Positions 8,591-17,724 of a stretch of 64,000 nucleotides of DNA are shown here, one piece after another. The stretch lies in contig JBBRAM010000001.1 in the NCBI GenBank assembly GCA_038206765.1, positions 62,001 to 126,000 of the forward strand, read 5' to 3'. The position numbers and the translations under genes were made by a program. The DNA is from UKL13-2 sp038206765 (GTDB taxonomy: Bacteria; Pseudomonadota; Gammaproteobacteria; Burkholderiales; Usitatibacteraceae). Numbering within the stretch: the first letter of the stretch is position 1; each line of letters begins with the position of its first letter. The notes under the pieces are model-generated. The model ran no database searches. It had not been told where the DNA came from and worked only from the letters and a program-made list of their open reading frames with translations.

Positions 8591-9523
8591 ATGAAGCTCT
8601 ACCGGTTGCTTGATTCTATACCTTGGGCACGAACGCATTTTGAGCGCAAGCTCGGGCTGACGCTGTTTGTCGCCTCGCAATTCACCCTCGTCATTTATGT
8701 CGCACTCAAATTTATCCACGGCAGCCCGCTCGAACCAGGTTTGGTGTTGATCCTGGGATGTTTTGGTCTGGGCACTTGGCTTGCCGCGTATGTGTTGATG
8801 CGGCTGCTTTTAGCACCGTTGGACCAGACCGCCACTGAACTGCGCAACCATTTAGAGCGGCGTGCGACCGTTAGCTTACCGGCGCAATATACCGATGTGG
8901 TTGGCCAGCTAATGCGCGATGCCAGTTATATCGCACGGCGCGCCCGCAAGGACGCGGACTATTTATTGCAGCACGGCGAGACCGATCCGCTCACCGGTTT
9001 TTATACCCGCAACAGCGGCAGGCGAAGGCTGGGAGAGGATGTCGCGCGCGCAGAGCGGCACGGAAGCTTGCTGCATTTTTCATACATCTCGCTCGATGGT
9101 CTCAACGAATACGCTGCTCAATACGGCAACGATGCAATCGATAATATCATCCGCCATGCCGCGTCAATGCTGCAGCACAATCTGCGCAAAACCGATTGGG
9201 TGGTGCGCTGGAGCGAACAGTTGTTTGCCGTCGGCTTTCAGGCGAACACGCAGGCGCACGAGACCATCGCGAGGCTGCAAAGCATTATCGAAAACAGCCC
9301 GTTTGAAATTGCGCCGGGCGTGATGATTGCACCGGTCGTTTGCTGTGGGGTCGGTATCTTTGCAAAAGGAGCAACGATCAACACGCTGCAAACGGCGGCA
9401 GCCGAGGCATTGCTAAAAGCGCAGGCAACGACGACACAAAACAATCCGCTGAGCCGAATTGTGATCGGCGAAGCGGTTGTCACCGTTGCAGACGAAGCGA
9501 CTGTTTTTGGCGTTGAAGCCTAA
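8591..9523 (+). CDS. Membrane GGDEF protein with destroyed active site but intact I-site
   Basis: The start is placed at the ATG of MKLYRLLDSIPW (8591), which directly precedes the membrane region; an ATG at 8516 gives 25 further residues without features. Two membrane helices (residues about 20-40 and 47-67) are followed by a HAMP-like linker (LLLAPLDQTATELRNHLE) and a GGDEF-fold domain opening with the usual DPLTGFYTR. At the signature position the motif reads SEQLF (208-212) instead of GGDEF, so cyclase activity is not expected. The inhibitory-site motif RxxD is kept as RKTD (199-202), exactly five residues upstream, which suggests a c-di-GMP receptor. Divergently transcribed from the S33-like lipoprotein. 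Confidence 0.8.
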   Translation: MKLYRLLDSIPWARTHFERKLGLTLFVASQFTLVIYVALKFIHGSPLEPGLVLILGCFGLGTWLAAYVLMRLLLAPLDQTATELRNHLERRATVSLPAQYTDVVGQLMRDASYIARRARKDADYLLQHGETDPLTGFYTRNSGRRRLGEDVARAERHGSLLHFSYISLDGLNEYAAQYGNDAIDNIIRHAASMLQHNLRKTDWVVRWSEQLFAVGFQANTQAHETIARLQSIIENSPFEIAPGVMIAPVVCCGVGIFAKGATINTLQTAAAEALLKAQATTTQNNPLSRIVIGEAVVTVADEATVFGVEA

Positions 9524-9584
9524 GGTCCATTTCCCGCGTTCTTTCTGGCGCTCAGGCTCTTATTTGAGCGGCCATCTGCCCGGC

Positions 9585-9618
9585 CGTTTGCGCTTTTCGT
9601 TTGCGCTTTCGTTTGCGG
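9585..9618. repeat. 12-13-bp array between convergent genes
   Basis: Three imperfect units of CGTTTGCGCTTT lie 60 bp after the stop of the degenerate GGDEF gene and 60 bp before the end of the converging membrane gene. Further partial copies continue to about 9632. Confidence 0.6.
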
Positions 9619-9676
9619 TAATCTGCGCTTTCACCGATCATCATGATGCAGATGCCTCAACGTTTTCTATTATGGG

Positions 9677-10354
9677 TTATGGCGATCCCACCCAAGTTGA
9701 GTCACGCAGGCGCTCGTCCATCGCCTTGCCTGGGGCACATTGCTCAGAAAAGTACGGCGCTTGCATACCGCCGATTTTGCCGCGGTCTCGATACACGCCC
9801 AGATAATAATCGAGCGCGTTTTTGCGGGCAATGTCGTCGGAAACACCCAGCATTTTCGCCGCACGGTAGTTGCGTTGAACAGCTTGGCACTCGGTCAACG
9901 CTTCGTTAAGTTCGCCGCGCACATGCATGCTTTCATGCGTAAATAGATTGAGGCTGTTAAGCTCTTCACGGTTGGCGCGTTGCGGGTGCTTGCGGTAATT
10001 TTTGAGTGTATCGCACCATGGATATTGAATAACGATTTCACCCGTCTGCGGATTGGCGTGTCCTGCCGCCAGATAGTTGCTATCGAAAAACGAATCAAAC
10101 ACCGTGTTGCAGTGCACGCTCGCACGCTTGGAATCAGCCAACTCGGATGCTTTAGCGGCGAGAAAGCGTTCGAACCGCCAGAGGCTAAACGGCGGCCACG
10201 CGAATAACAATGCCAACACCGCCAGTGTCGCAACATAAGGAACCGAGATGGGCTCGGATTCAGGCCGATCAAAGCCAGAGGACGCCACAAAGCGCGAACG
10301 AAATTCGCGAAAAATGAGCCAGCAGAAAAATAGTGAGAGCAGAATCCAGAGCAT
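9677..10354 (-). CDS. Predicted membrane protein with HExxH motif
   Basis: A 225-residue protein with two membrane segments: an N-terminal one (MLWILLSLFFCWLIF) and a second near residues 38-58 (VATLAVLALLFAWPPFSLW). The soluble remainder contains HESMH in the context LFTHESMHVRGELNEALTEC, an HExxH zinc-protease-like motif followed by a conserved-looking E-A-x-T-E-C that could supply a third ligand. Two cysteines are spaced through the domain. I do not recognise the family; a membrane-anchored metallopeptidase is a plausible but unproven reading. It converges on the degenerate GGDEF gene. Confidence 0.55.
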   Translation of the reverse strand: MLWILLSLFFCWLIFREFRSRFVASSGFDRPESEPISVPYVATLAVLALLFAWPPFSLWRFERFLAAKASELADSKRASVHCNTVFDSFFDSNYLAAGHANPQTGEIVIQYPWCDTLKNYRKHPQRANREELNSLNLFTHESMHVRGELNEALTECQAVQRNYRAAKMLGVSDDIARKNALDYYLGVYRDRGKIGGMQAPYFSEQCAPGKAMDERLRDSTWVGSP

Positions 10355-10824
10355 TAGAGCGTCCTTGTAATCTCGTCCGCAACGGCTGGATTTTAACTTG
10401 AGACGGGTTTGGAATTCGCAAAACGACGATCATGGCGCGTCTGGCAAAGCATCCAACGCGCAACACCTCACAATATTAAACACTAGTTCTGGCGGGCTTT
10501 TTGGGGCATTTTAGGCTGAAATCGCGCCACAAATCTTGTGTTTTTCTCTTCTCGCGAAAAAAATGAACATTAGACCATGATGTTCACGCTTCTCGCGCGA
10601 CATTGATTCGCGTTTAGCGCGCCTTTCGATGGCTAAAAGGTCGCGCACTGCCTACCAAACCACGCTACGATATAGGCAGCACATACAGGCACCACATACA
10701 GGCACAATATATAGACACAATACATAGGCACAACAATACCATCACAATAATTAAATACACTCGCGTGCACTGAACGATACAAATTGATCCTGATCGGCTT
10801 CAATTTCACATTCCTTAAACCGCC
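10355..10824. other. Divergent intergenic region with a 13-bp tandem repeat
   Basis: This 470-bp region separates two divergently transcribed genes. Positions 10667-10731 hold five imperfect 13-bp units, of which two (10680-10692 and 10693-10705) are identical copies of CACATACAGGCAC; the others read ACGATATAGGCAG, AATATATAGACAC and AATACATAGGCAC. The array sits about 95 bp upstream of the diguanylate cyclase start, so it could carry operators. No gene was seen. Confidence 0.6.
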
Positions 10825-12663
10825 ATGAAACAGAAAATTTGGGCGCTCATCGCTACCTGCGTTTGCCTCGTCTATTCAGTCAGTCCGTCGGCGGAGGTGC
10901 AATTGCCGAGCGTGGACGGCGAGGTTTCGCTGGCGGGGCAAATTGATTATTTTGAAGATAACACCGCCGCGATGACGCTGGATCAAGTTCGCGCCGAGCC
11001 TACCTTATTTAAGCGCTATCCGAATTCAAGCGACCTTATTTTTGGCTATTCAAAAAGTGCGTTTTGGTTGCGGCTAGAGCTCAATGCGCCGGCAATTGAA
11101 TTGACAAGCGCGCCTCGTGATTGGCGTCTTGAACTCACTTATTCGCCGCTAAGCTATGTGGATGTCTTTGTCCCTGAATCAAACCTAAAAATGTCGAGCG
11201 GCCTGCTCGTGCCTTTCTCAAGCCGCCCTGTTGAACACCGCAACCATGTCTTTCCGCTGGCCTTTACACCCGGCCAGCACACGGTTTACATTCGAGTACT
11301 CACGCAAAGTTCGGTCACGATGCCAGTGCGCCTCAACAGCGCAAAAGCATTCAACGATGCGACGGTACAATCGTATCTGGTTCTGGGGCTTTACTATGGC
11401 CTGCTGTTCGGATTGGCTGCCTACAACCTGCTCTTGTTTTTATCGCTCCGTAGTGCGCCGTACGGCTACTACGTGGCCTGCGTGTTGGCATTGGCAAGCG
11501 GGGTTTCGGTGATGAACGGTTTAGGTCCGCAATATCTATGGCCCAACGCCGTGGGTTGGAATGCTTTCGCCTTGCCGATGTGCATTGTGACATCCGATTT
11601 TCTGGCGATTTTATTCACCCGAAGCTTGCTGCAAACGCAGATTGTGTTTCCGCGATTTGATCGGTTGTTGATTGCCTTTTCTGCGATATTGCTGGCAGCA
11701 ATTGCTACCATGCCGTGGATTCCGCCCTACGCCTCGCATCCGGTGATGTCGGCCCTGACGTTGCCGACGCTATTCCTGTTGTTCGGTCTGGGCATCGCCT
11801 CGATGCGGCGCGGGGTTACCGGAGCGCTATATTACTTGATTGCGTGGTCGGCCTTACTCATCTGCGGCACTTTTGTCGTGATGCGCAACCTGGCATGGTT
11901 GCCGAATAATTTTTTCACACAATACGGCGTGCAATTGGGTTCAGCCATTGAAATGGTGCTGCTATCGTTTGCGTTGGCACAACGGTTTCATGAACTCAAA
12001 CTCGAGAAAGAGGCGGCGCAAGCCGAGGCGCTCAACCTCGCACGCAAGAGCGAGCTTGAACTGGAAGCACGGGTCAATCGGCGCACTGCTGCGTTGGGCG
12101 AGGCCAACGCGCGGCTGGCCGAGAGCGAAGCGCAGCTGCGCACACTCGCGCATCACGATGGCCTGACTGGCTTAGCGAACCGTTTGCAATTTGACGCCCA
12201 CTTAGGGGCAGCGCTGGCGCGTGCGCAGCGAATGCAACAGCCGCTGGGCTTGTTGGTGATCGACCTCGACGGCTTCAAAAACGTCAACGATCTGCACGGG
12301 CATGCCGTAGGTGATGCGCTACTGATAGAAGCCGCGCATAGGCTGAAACAAGCAATGCGCACAGAGGACTTGGTTGCCCGCATGGGTGGTGATGAATTTG
12401 TCGTGGTGCTCGAAGCGCCACAAACCACCGATAGCATCCGCAATATTGCGCAAAAATTATTACTGAGTCTAGAACGGCCGGTTCATGTCGATGCCATCGT
12501 GCTCAACATCAGTGGCAGCATTGGTGGCAGCATCGGCGGCACGATTCTCACCGATTCGAAAGAAGATGCCCTCTCCCTGAGCTTGATGCGCCAAGCCGAT
12601 GCAGCCATGTATGCTGCAAAAGCAGCCGGACGCAGCCAGGTGCGATTACACGGTGAGGCGTAG
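10825..12663 (+). CDS. 7TMR-DISM diguanylate cyclase
   Basis: A 612-residue membrane enzyme predicted to make c-di-GMP from two GTP. Domains in order: signal peptide (cleavage near residue 24), periplasmic 7TMR-DISMED2 sensor (about 35-170, with the typical YSKSAFWLRLEL), seven membrane helices (about 180-380), a coiled coil (about 395-440), and a C-terminal GGDEF domain opening with DGLTGLANRLQFD. The catalytic GGDEF is intact at 521-525 and the product-inhibition site RTED lies five residues before it. The sensor family often binds carbohydrate-like ligands. It stands alone, with a 13-bp repeat array upstream and a BLUF gene converging from downstream. Confidence 0.92.
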   Translation: MKQKIWALIATCVCLVYSVSPSAEVQLPSVDGEVSLAGQIDYFEDNTAAMTLDQVRAEPTLFKRYPNSSDLIFGYSKSAFWLRLELNAPAIELTSAPRDWRLELTYSPLSYVDVFVPESNLKMSSGLLVPFSSRPVEHRNHVFPLAFTPGQHTVYIRVLTQSSVTMPVRLNSAKAFNDATVQSYLVLGLYYGLLFGLAAYNLLLFLSLRSAPYGYYVACVLALASGVSVMNGLGPQYLWPNAVGWNAFALPMCIVTSDFLAILFTRSLLQTQIVFPRFDRLLIAFSAILLAAIATMPWIPPYASHPVMSALTLPTLFLLFGLGIASMRRGVTGALYYLIAWSALLICGTFVVMRNLAWLPNNFFTQYGVQLGSAIEMVLLSFALAQRFHELKLEKEAAQAEALNLARKSELELEARVNRRTAALGEANARLAESEAQLRTLAHHDGLTGLANRLQFDAHLGAALARAQRMQQPLGLLVIDLDGFKNVNDLHGHAVGDALLIEAAHRLKQAMRTEDLVARMGGDEFVVVLEAPQTTDSIRNIAQKLLLSLERPVHVDAIVLNISGSIGGSIGGTILTDSKEDALSLSLMRQADAAMYAAKAAGRSQVRLHGEA

Positions 12664-12814
12664 CGTTGGTTGAGGGTGGGGGTGGGGGTTTGGACAGCGA
12701 TTAGGTGAGCGCTAAAATCATAGAACTCTAGCACTGGCAAGGCGTTTGACGTCTTTTTACTTGAAACAGCGCTTTGCGCCTAGTGTTTCGTATCTCTATC
12801 AAACACAGTGCGAC

Positions 12815-12868
12815 GTGGCATGGTGGGCACTACGGGCACAATGGGCGCTACGGGCACGATAGGCGCTA
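12815..12868. repeat. 9-bp array containing the BLUF stop codon
   Basis: Read on the minus strand, units of the type GTAGCGCCC, ATTGTGCCC, GTAGTGCCC follow one another in 9-bp steps. The first unit (ATATAGCGCC) contains the TAG stop codon of the BLUF gene at 12866-12868, so the array begins inside the coding sequence end. Confidence 0.65.
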
Positions 12869-13336
12869 TATCGAATTGTTGGCCGACGTGGCTGGATCGC
12901 CTTGCTGCATTAAAAAATCATCGCGAAGCGAATAAATGAATTTTTTGCCTTCAGAAATAGTGGCGTCTCGCCCCAAGTCCGGGCTTCTGGCCTCCAGAAA
13001 ATCGGAATAGCCGAGGCGATCCCGGATGGCGGATTCTTCGGGTACAAAGAACGCCATGGACCACTTCGGAAATGATCGTTCGGCAATCGGCTGATCCCAC
13101 CTCAGAATATTTTTCCGGTTGCGCCTGTCGGCAACAATCTTTTCGTACAGCGCAAAAATGTCTTTCTTATCGCCCTCCAACAGCTGGGTAAATTTTTGGC
13201 GATAATAGATGAGCATGCCCGTAATGCCCCACACGGCATTGTTGATCCGTGATTCTTCGAGGAGCGCAGCTAGCTCTATAACCGACATGTCCTCAGTGGC
13301 GACGCTGGAGTAGACGAGTTGATGTAATTGCATCAA
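12866..13336 (-). CDS. Short BLUF blue-light photoreceptor
   Basis: A 156-residue protein consisting of one BLUF domain (about 1-95), which binds FAD and senses blue light, plus a short C-terminal tail. All key positions line up with the spacing known from AppA: Tyr9, Asn33, Gln51, Trp92 and Met94, with the GITGMLIYY and QLLEGDKK blocks between. There is no attached output domain, so it must act through a partner protein. It lies directly downstream of, and converges on, a diguanylate cyclase gene, but nothing in the sequence proves that the two are linked. Confidence 0.93.
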   Translation of the reverse strand: MMQLHQLVYSSVATEDMSVIELAALLEESRINNAVWGITGMLIYYRQKFTQLLEGDKKDIFALYEKIVADRRNRKNILRWDQPIAERSFPKWSMAFFVPEESAIRDRLGYSDFLEARSPDLGRDATISEGKKFIYSLRDDFLMQQGDPATSANNSI

Positions 13337-13500
13337 ATCAGTTTACACGCATCTCATTTCCCAACGGTTAAAAACTGTACGCGACAATAGCAAAAGGTGA
13401 CGGCCAGCTAATAGATCAGGCGCGGTGGGGTTTTTCGCGTTTATCGAACGCAGCTCATGCAGAACATCGACGCAATCGCGTTTGGCGGGGGCGCCCGTTG

Positions 13501-13556
13501 CTTCGGGCTTCAGGCTTCAGACTTCAGACTTCGGGCCTCGGACTTCGGGCTCGGGG
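13501..13556. repeat. Heptamer array 3' of the MetX-like gene
   Basis: Eight consecutive 7-bp units in perfect phase (CTTCGGG, CTTCAGG, CTTCAGA x2, CTTCGGG, CCTCGGA, CTTCGGG, CTCGGGG) end 22 bp from the stop codon of the gene that terminates at 13578. Confidence 0.75.
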
Positions 13557-13577
13557 ATCACCCGCCCATGGCAACCA

Positions 13578-14747
13578 TCATTGGGTAGCCTTCTTGCTCG
13601 ATAATTTTCCATTGAGGAAAGCAGCGATATTCTCATTGAGAAATTTTGCATCATCTGGATTTGATGCGGCGCCGGCGGTGTGCCCCCAGATGGAGGGAAT
13701 TGGCAGCAGGATGGCTTTCGAAATGAATGCCGCCTCATAGCGGGCATCGGTCATTGGGAAGTAGAGATCCGTTTCGGAAGGCATATAGAGCAGGGGCACT
13801 TTGATGGCACGAAGTGCAGCTTCGAGATCACCGTTGAATGGCGGTGTGTCACCTATATTGTGGTTTTGCCAAGTTCGCATTTGCAGGATCAAGTCGTTGG
13901 TATCGGCACCGGGAATGAATCGCTTCCGGCGCTGGTCGATGACTTGTGCAAGCGTAGTGCCCGGCGGCGCGTTGTCTTTCCAGCGCTCAAGCCGCCACCA
14001 CTCCTGAGAATAAAGCCAGCCAGTCCAAACCATCGCGAATGCCTCAAGCCCTTTTACCGGCGGGCTGGTGTAGTCACCGCCCTTGAAATTTTCATCGGCG
14101 GTTATTGCCGCGATCTGACCTTCGAGGCGCACAACGCCATGTCCGTGCGTCTTCGCTGTGCCGGCCGTGGCAACGATTCGATCCATGAAGTCGGGGTAGC
14201 TCACCGCCCATTGGAAAGCTTGTTGCGCCCCCATTGAAAAGCCAATCACCGCGCGAAGATGATTGATTTTCAATTCATCGGTGAGCAAGCGGTGAACGGC
14301 ATGGACGTTGTCGCGCACGCTCATCAATGGAAAACGCGGCCCGTGCAGGGGTGCTGGAGTGTTGCTTGGCGATGACGATCGGCCGTTGCCAAATAGCTCT
14401 GTGGTGACGAGAAATAATTTGTTTGGATCAAGCGCCTTGCCAGGGCCGATCAGCCAACCATAGCCAGTAAATTTTGCCATGTAGTGGCTTGGCAGCAAGA
14501 TCGCATTGTCGCCCGCCGCATTCAATTTTCCGTAGGTCCCGTAGGTGATGCGCGCGACCGGAAGTATTACGCCACTTTCCGTCTTGAAGTCTTTGATGAT
14601 GAACTCATGCTGGACAGGTTCCACTGGCTGCACCGGCTGTGCCGTTGCGCCGACAATATACAGACTAAGTGCTGCGGCGAGCACCCACGCTGTGCGGCCC
14701 GCCGCGCTGAATCGGTGGTTATGTAATTGACCATGTAATCGGCGCAC
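13578..14747 (-). CDS. Exported MetX-like (homoserine O-acetyltransferase fold) alpha/beta hydrolase
   Basis: A 389-residue protein with an N-terminal hydrophobic segment (WVLAAALSLYIVGATA) read as a signal peptide. The rest has the MetX-type alpha/beta hydrolase pattern: ARITYGTYGKLN, ILLPSHYMA, LFLVTTELFGNGRSSSPSN, the nucleophile elbow GFSMGAQQ, and the late acid/histidine region (PSETDLYFP, WGHTAGA). Cytoplasmic MetX acylates homoserine, whereas exported members of this group are probably hydrolases acting on esters or peptides. No methionine genes are nearby, so a biosynthetic role is unlikely. A start at 14747 is assumed. Confidence 0.8.
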   Translation of the reverse strand: MRRLHGQLHNHRFSAAGRTAWVLAAALSLYIVGATAQPVQPVEPVQHEFIIKDFKTESGVILPVARITYGTYGKLNAAGDNAILLPSHYMAKFTGYGWLIGPGKALDPNKLFLVTTELFGNGRSSSPSNTPAPLHGPRFPLMSVRDNVHAVHRLLTDELKINHLRAVIGFSMGAQQAFQWAVSYPDFMDRIVATAGTAKTHGHGVVRLEGQIAAITADENFKGGDYTSPPVKGLEAFAMVWTGWLYSQEWWRLERWKDNAPPGTTLAQVIDQRRKRFIPGADTNDLILQMRTWQNHNIGDTPPFNGDLEAALRAIKVPLLYMPSETDLYFPMTDARYEAAFISKAILLPIPSIWGHTAGAASNPDDAKFLNENIAAFLNGKLSSKKATQ

Positions 14748-14869
14748 TTTTTCTACTCCCTTGATTTGTTGGTTTGATGCCCATTAGAATATTTATGCAA
14801 TCTCATTTATACATTTATCACAAAGAATCGGCTGGAGATGCCCGTGGATACTAGGGTTTCAGCCTCTGG

Positions 14870-16597
14870 TCACGCCGCCCGAAACACCATTCGCCGGGCC
14901 AACATGCAGCTTAGCTCCAGCAGTTTTTCTTTCGCGTGGTAGATCACCAACACACGTCCGGGCGGTGATTCATCGACGCCGCGTGAAAGATCAAACCACG
15001 CGGTGGTTTCATTGAGCACCGTCAGCGGATAGTGGATGCCGGTGCCGAAAATACCGGTGAAGCAAATCGCATAGGTGCCATCGCGCTGCACGATCTCCGC
15101 CTTGCTGGCGATCGGTGCGCATTGGTAGTGGCCAGGTTTGGCGAACACCGTGGTCGCGGCGAATTTTACATTTGCGGACCGCTTTGATGCGACAGCTTGC
15201 ATCGGCGTATAAAAATTCTCCGCGTTCATCGCGAGCATCAACGTCTTGCACGATGGATCCATAAACCGGATGGAAAGATGCCGATCATCGGTCGCGAATG
15301 TCTGTGCGTCGATTCGATAAAGCGGCGACCAGCTGAGATGCAAAAAGATCTGTGGCTGACCTTCGTGATAACGCAACTGAACCATCAGGCCCTGCTCGCG
15401 CGAAATGTATGAAGACACATCGGCAGACATGCTGGATGACATATCAGCGGACATGTGGGCAGACGTGTTGGCAGAAGCGTTGGCTGATGCGCGCGCACCT
15501 TGAACGCTGGCCGGGAAGTTGCCGCGCGCCAGTTTCTCGCCGGGCACATGCCAGACTGGGTCTATGCCGAGTGCTGCGGCAATTTCTTTGGCCAGCTGGC
15601 TCGGAAATTTCGCCAACGGTTCTTTTGCGTTCGTGCGATTCATGAATACGGCAATCGATACATCTTCCTTCACGAAATGGATCAAGGTCGAGCGCCAGCC
15701 GCGCAGCGCCCCCGCATGCGTGAACATCGACCGACCGGTCGTCGCGTTGACGACATGATTAATGCCCGACGCATACGACGCCGCTGCACCATCGCTGAAC
15801 GGCGTGGTGACCAAAATATTGGCGACCCACGGCAAACCTAGCGCCTTCGGATCGCGCAGGCATGCGGCCCACTTCAGCAGATCTTCAACGGTGCTGACGA
15901 TACCCGCCGAGGCGGCCCAGTGCAGCGCGTTTTCTTCCTCAACCCACGCGCCGTCGTGAAAGCGATAGCCGCGTGCGTCCCCCACCAACGGGCGGGCGGT
16001 ATCGACGCCGAGATAAGTATCGTTCATACCAAGTGGCACAAAAATGTGTTTGGTGAATAAAGCCGCCACCGTCTCGCCAGTCACTGCCTCGAGAATTTGG
16101 CCGAGCATTTCAAAATTAGCATTGCAATATAGATTTTGGCTGCCCGGCGCAAACATACTTTGGGGCGCCAAGCGGTTCACCGCAATGCCATCCGCCAGCG
16201 TGAAGCGCTGCTCTGCGCGCGCGCCCATCATCATCGCCAACACCCACTGATCGCGCACGCCGGATTTGTTCTGCATTAGGTGGGCAACGGTGAGCGTTGA
16301 ATCCAGCACCTTCGCCCAAGTCAAATAACGACTCGGGTGCGCATCGAGCGCGATGCGCCCTGCCCGCGCCTCACGCATCACCAGCGCACAGGCGAATTGC
16401 TTTGAGATCGAGCAAATGCGAAACGGGGTGGACGGCGCGAACGGAATTTTCGCATCGATATTCGCCAGCCCACGCCCACCGCGCCAGACCACGCGGCCGC
16501 CCTTGGCAATGCCGACGGCAACGCCGGGCTCATGCGTGGCGACAGCGCGGGCGAGGATGGTGTTTAGGGCGCGGGTTGTTTTGAGGGAGAGGGGCAT
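14870..16597 (-). CDS. Serine beta-lactamase-like hydrolase (S12/D-aminopeptidase-like) with extra C-terminal domains
   Basis: The ATG at 16597 (MPLSLKTTRALN) is preferred to an upstream TTG. No signal peptide is seen, so the enzyme is probably cytoplasmic. The N-terminal 350 residues form a class C beta-lactamase/penicillin-recognising domain with SISK as the S-x-x-K motif, a Y-x-N-like YCNANFEMLGQIL, and a C-terminal HAGALRG block. A repetitive linker (A/S-N/D-M/T units, encoded by 15413-15492) leads to about 180 residues of beta-rich sequence. This layout resembles D-aminopeptidases, in which barrel domains follow the catalytic domain. Substrate unknown. Confidence 0.8.
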   Translation of the reverse strand: MPLSLKTTRALNTILARAVATHEPGVAVGIAKGGRVVWRGGRGLANIDAKIPFAPSTPFRICSISKQFACALVMREARAGRIALDAHPSRYLTWAKVLDSTLTVAHLMQNKSGVRDQWVLAMMMGARAEQRFTLADGIAVNRLAPQSMFAPGSQNLYCNANFEMLGQILEAVTGETVAALFTKHIFVPLGMNDTYLGVDTARPLVGDARGYRFHDGAWVEEENALHWAASAGIVSTVEDLLKWAACLRDPKALGLPWVANILVTTPFSDGAAASYASGINHVVNATTGRSMFTHAGALRGWRSTLIHFVKEDVSIAVFMNRTNAKEPLAKFPSQLAKEIAAALGIDPVWHVPGEKLARGNFPASVQGARASANASANTSAHMSADMSSSMSADVSSYISREQGLMVQLRYHEGQPQIFLHLSWSPLYRIDAQTFATDDRHLSIRFMDPSCKTLMLAMNAENFYTPMQAVASKRSANVKFAATTVFAKPGHYQCAPIASKAEIVQRDGTYAICFTGIFGTGIHYPLTVLNETTAWFDLSRGVDESPPGRVLVIYHAKEKLLELSCMLARRMVFRAA

Positions 16598-16707
16598 TTG
16601 GAATTCTCGGATTGGGCAAGGAAGAGCGGGCAATGCAATTGAGCAGGTTCCGTTCTAACGCATTGGGCATTCATCCCTGAAAATGGAGTCCGGCGCCATT
16701 TGGGTGC

Positions 16708-17724
16708 TCACATTTTTTTAGGCTGGGCCTTTTGATACGATTGACTTTCAATTGCAACAGCTTGAAAGGTAGCGGTAAAAGCATCACTTTCACCGCAGAT
16801 TGAATTAACAACCAGATAGGGCGTTTGCTCAACAATTTCCCTGGCCTCGCGCAACATCTTAGTCGCGTCATCCTTCTGTCCCCTCAAAAGCAATGCAGCC
16901 CACTTTCTGTAAAGAGCTGCAGCTAGCGTTTGTCGCCCAACACCATAGTTCATAATGTTAAGTGCCTGCTTAGACTGATTGATTGCAGCCTCGTAGTTGT
17001 CGCGGTTGCAAAGCAAAAATTGTGCATAGTTACCGTAATTCCAAGCAGCATAGGGCTCCCGGGCAATCATTTTTTGGTAGGTCGCGTCCGCTAATTCCCA
17101 TTGGCTTGTGCGTTTGTAAAATTTGATAAGCCCCTCAAACGCGGCAGCCGTCGCTTTCGGGTTCGCAGATTTATTTGCCAACACCTTTTCATAGCGCCTC
17201 GCAGCTTCTTGCTAATTTCCTTCGTCAATCAAGACATCCGCCCAGTTATTCTGCAACCAAGGATCATTCGTACCGATCTTGTCCGCTTTCGCTAGCGCTA
17301 GCTTCGCGTCAACTGGCCTTTTCATCAACCGGTATAAATGCCCTGCCAGCACGTAAGCTTCTGCATACTTGGGCTTGATATCAATCGCCTTTTTCAATGA
17401 AGACTCTGCCGCTTCGAGGCTGCCAGCTTCAAATTGCGACGAACTCACATGTCCGCTCATAATGAAGTATCGCGCCATCTCCCGATATGCGACGAAATCG
17501 CGCGGGTCCTGTTTTATCGCTGCCTCAAGGATTCTGCGTGCCTCCATAAGTTCTCCGGAGTCACCACGATAGCCATCCAATAAATCGCGAGCCTTCACAA
17601 CGCTTTTGGCACTACTGACAGTTGCATTCGGGGCGCTCTGTTTTGCCATTGGGGCTGTCTCTTTAGCCTGCACATAACCGCTGGTAGTTAATAAAAACAA
17701 AAATATAGTCAATAAATAACGCAC
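16708..17724 (-). pseudogene. Secreted TPR-like protein gene interrupted by an in-frame amber codon
   Basis: Two reading frames (17212-17724 and 16708-17184) lie in the same frame and are separated only by a TAG at 17212-17214; sequence between it and the next ATG (QEAARRYEKVL) reads on naturally. Together they would encode 338 residues: a signal peptide (cleavage after SGYVQA), a spacer, then tetratricopeptide-type helices through both halves (for example AYREMARYF, AEAYVLAGHLYRLM, AAAFEGLIKFYKRT, AAWNYGNYAQFLL). The stop falls inside a TPR helix pair. It is either a recent nonsense mutation, a suppressed codon or a sequencing error. It would have been a periplasmic or secreted scaffold. Confidence 0.75.

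Noticed and set aside
17212..17214. UAG as pyrrolysine or systematic recoding
   Set aside because: Other genes in the window, including proB, use TAG as a normal stop, and no pyl genes are seen.
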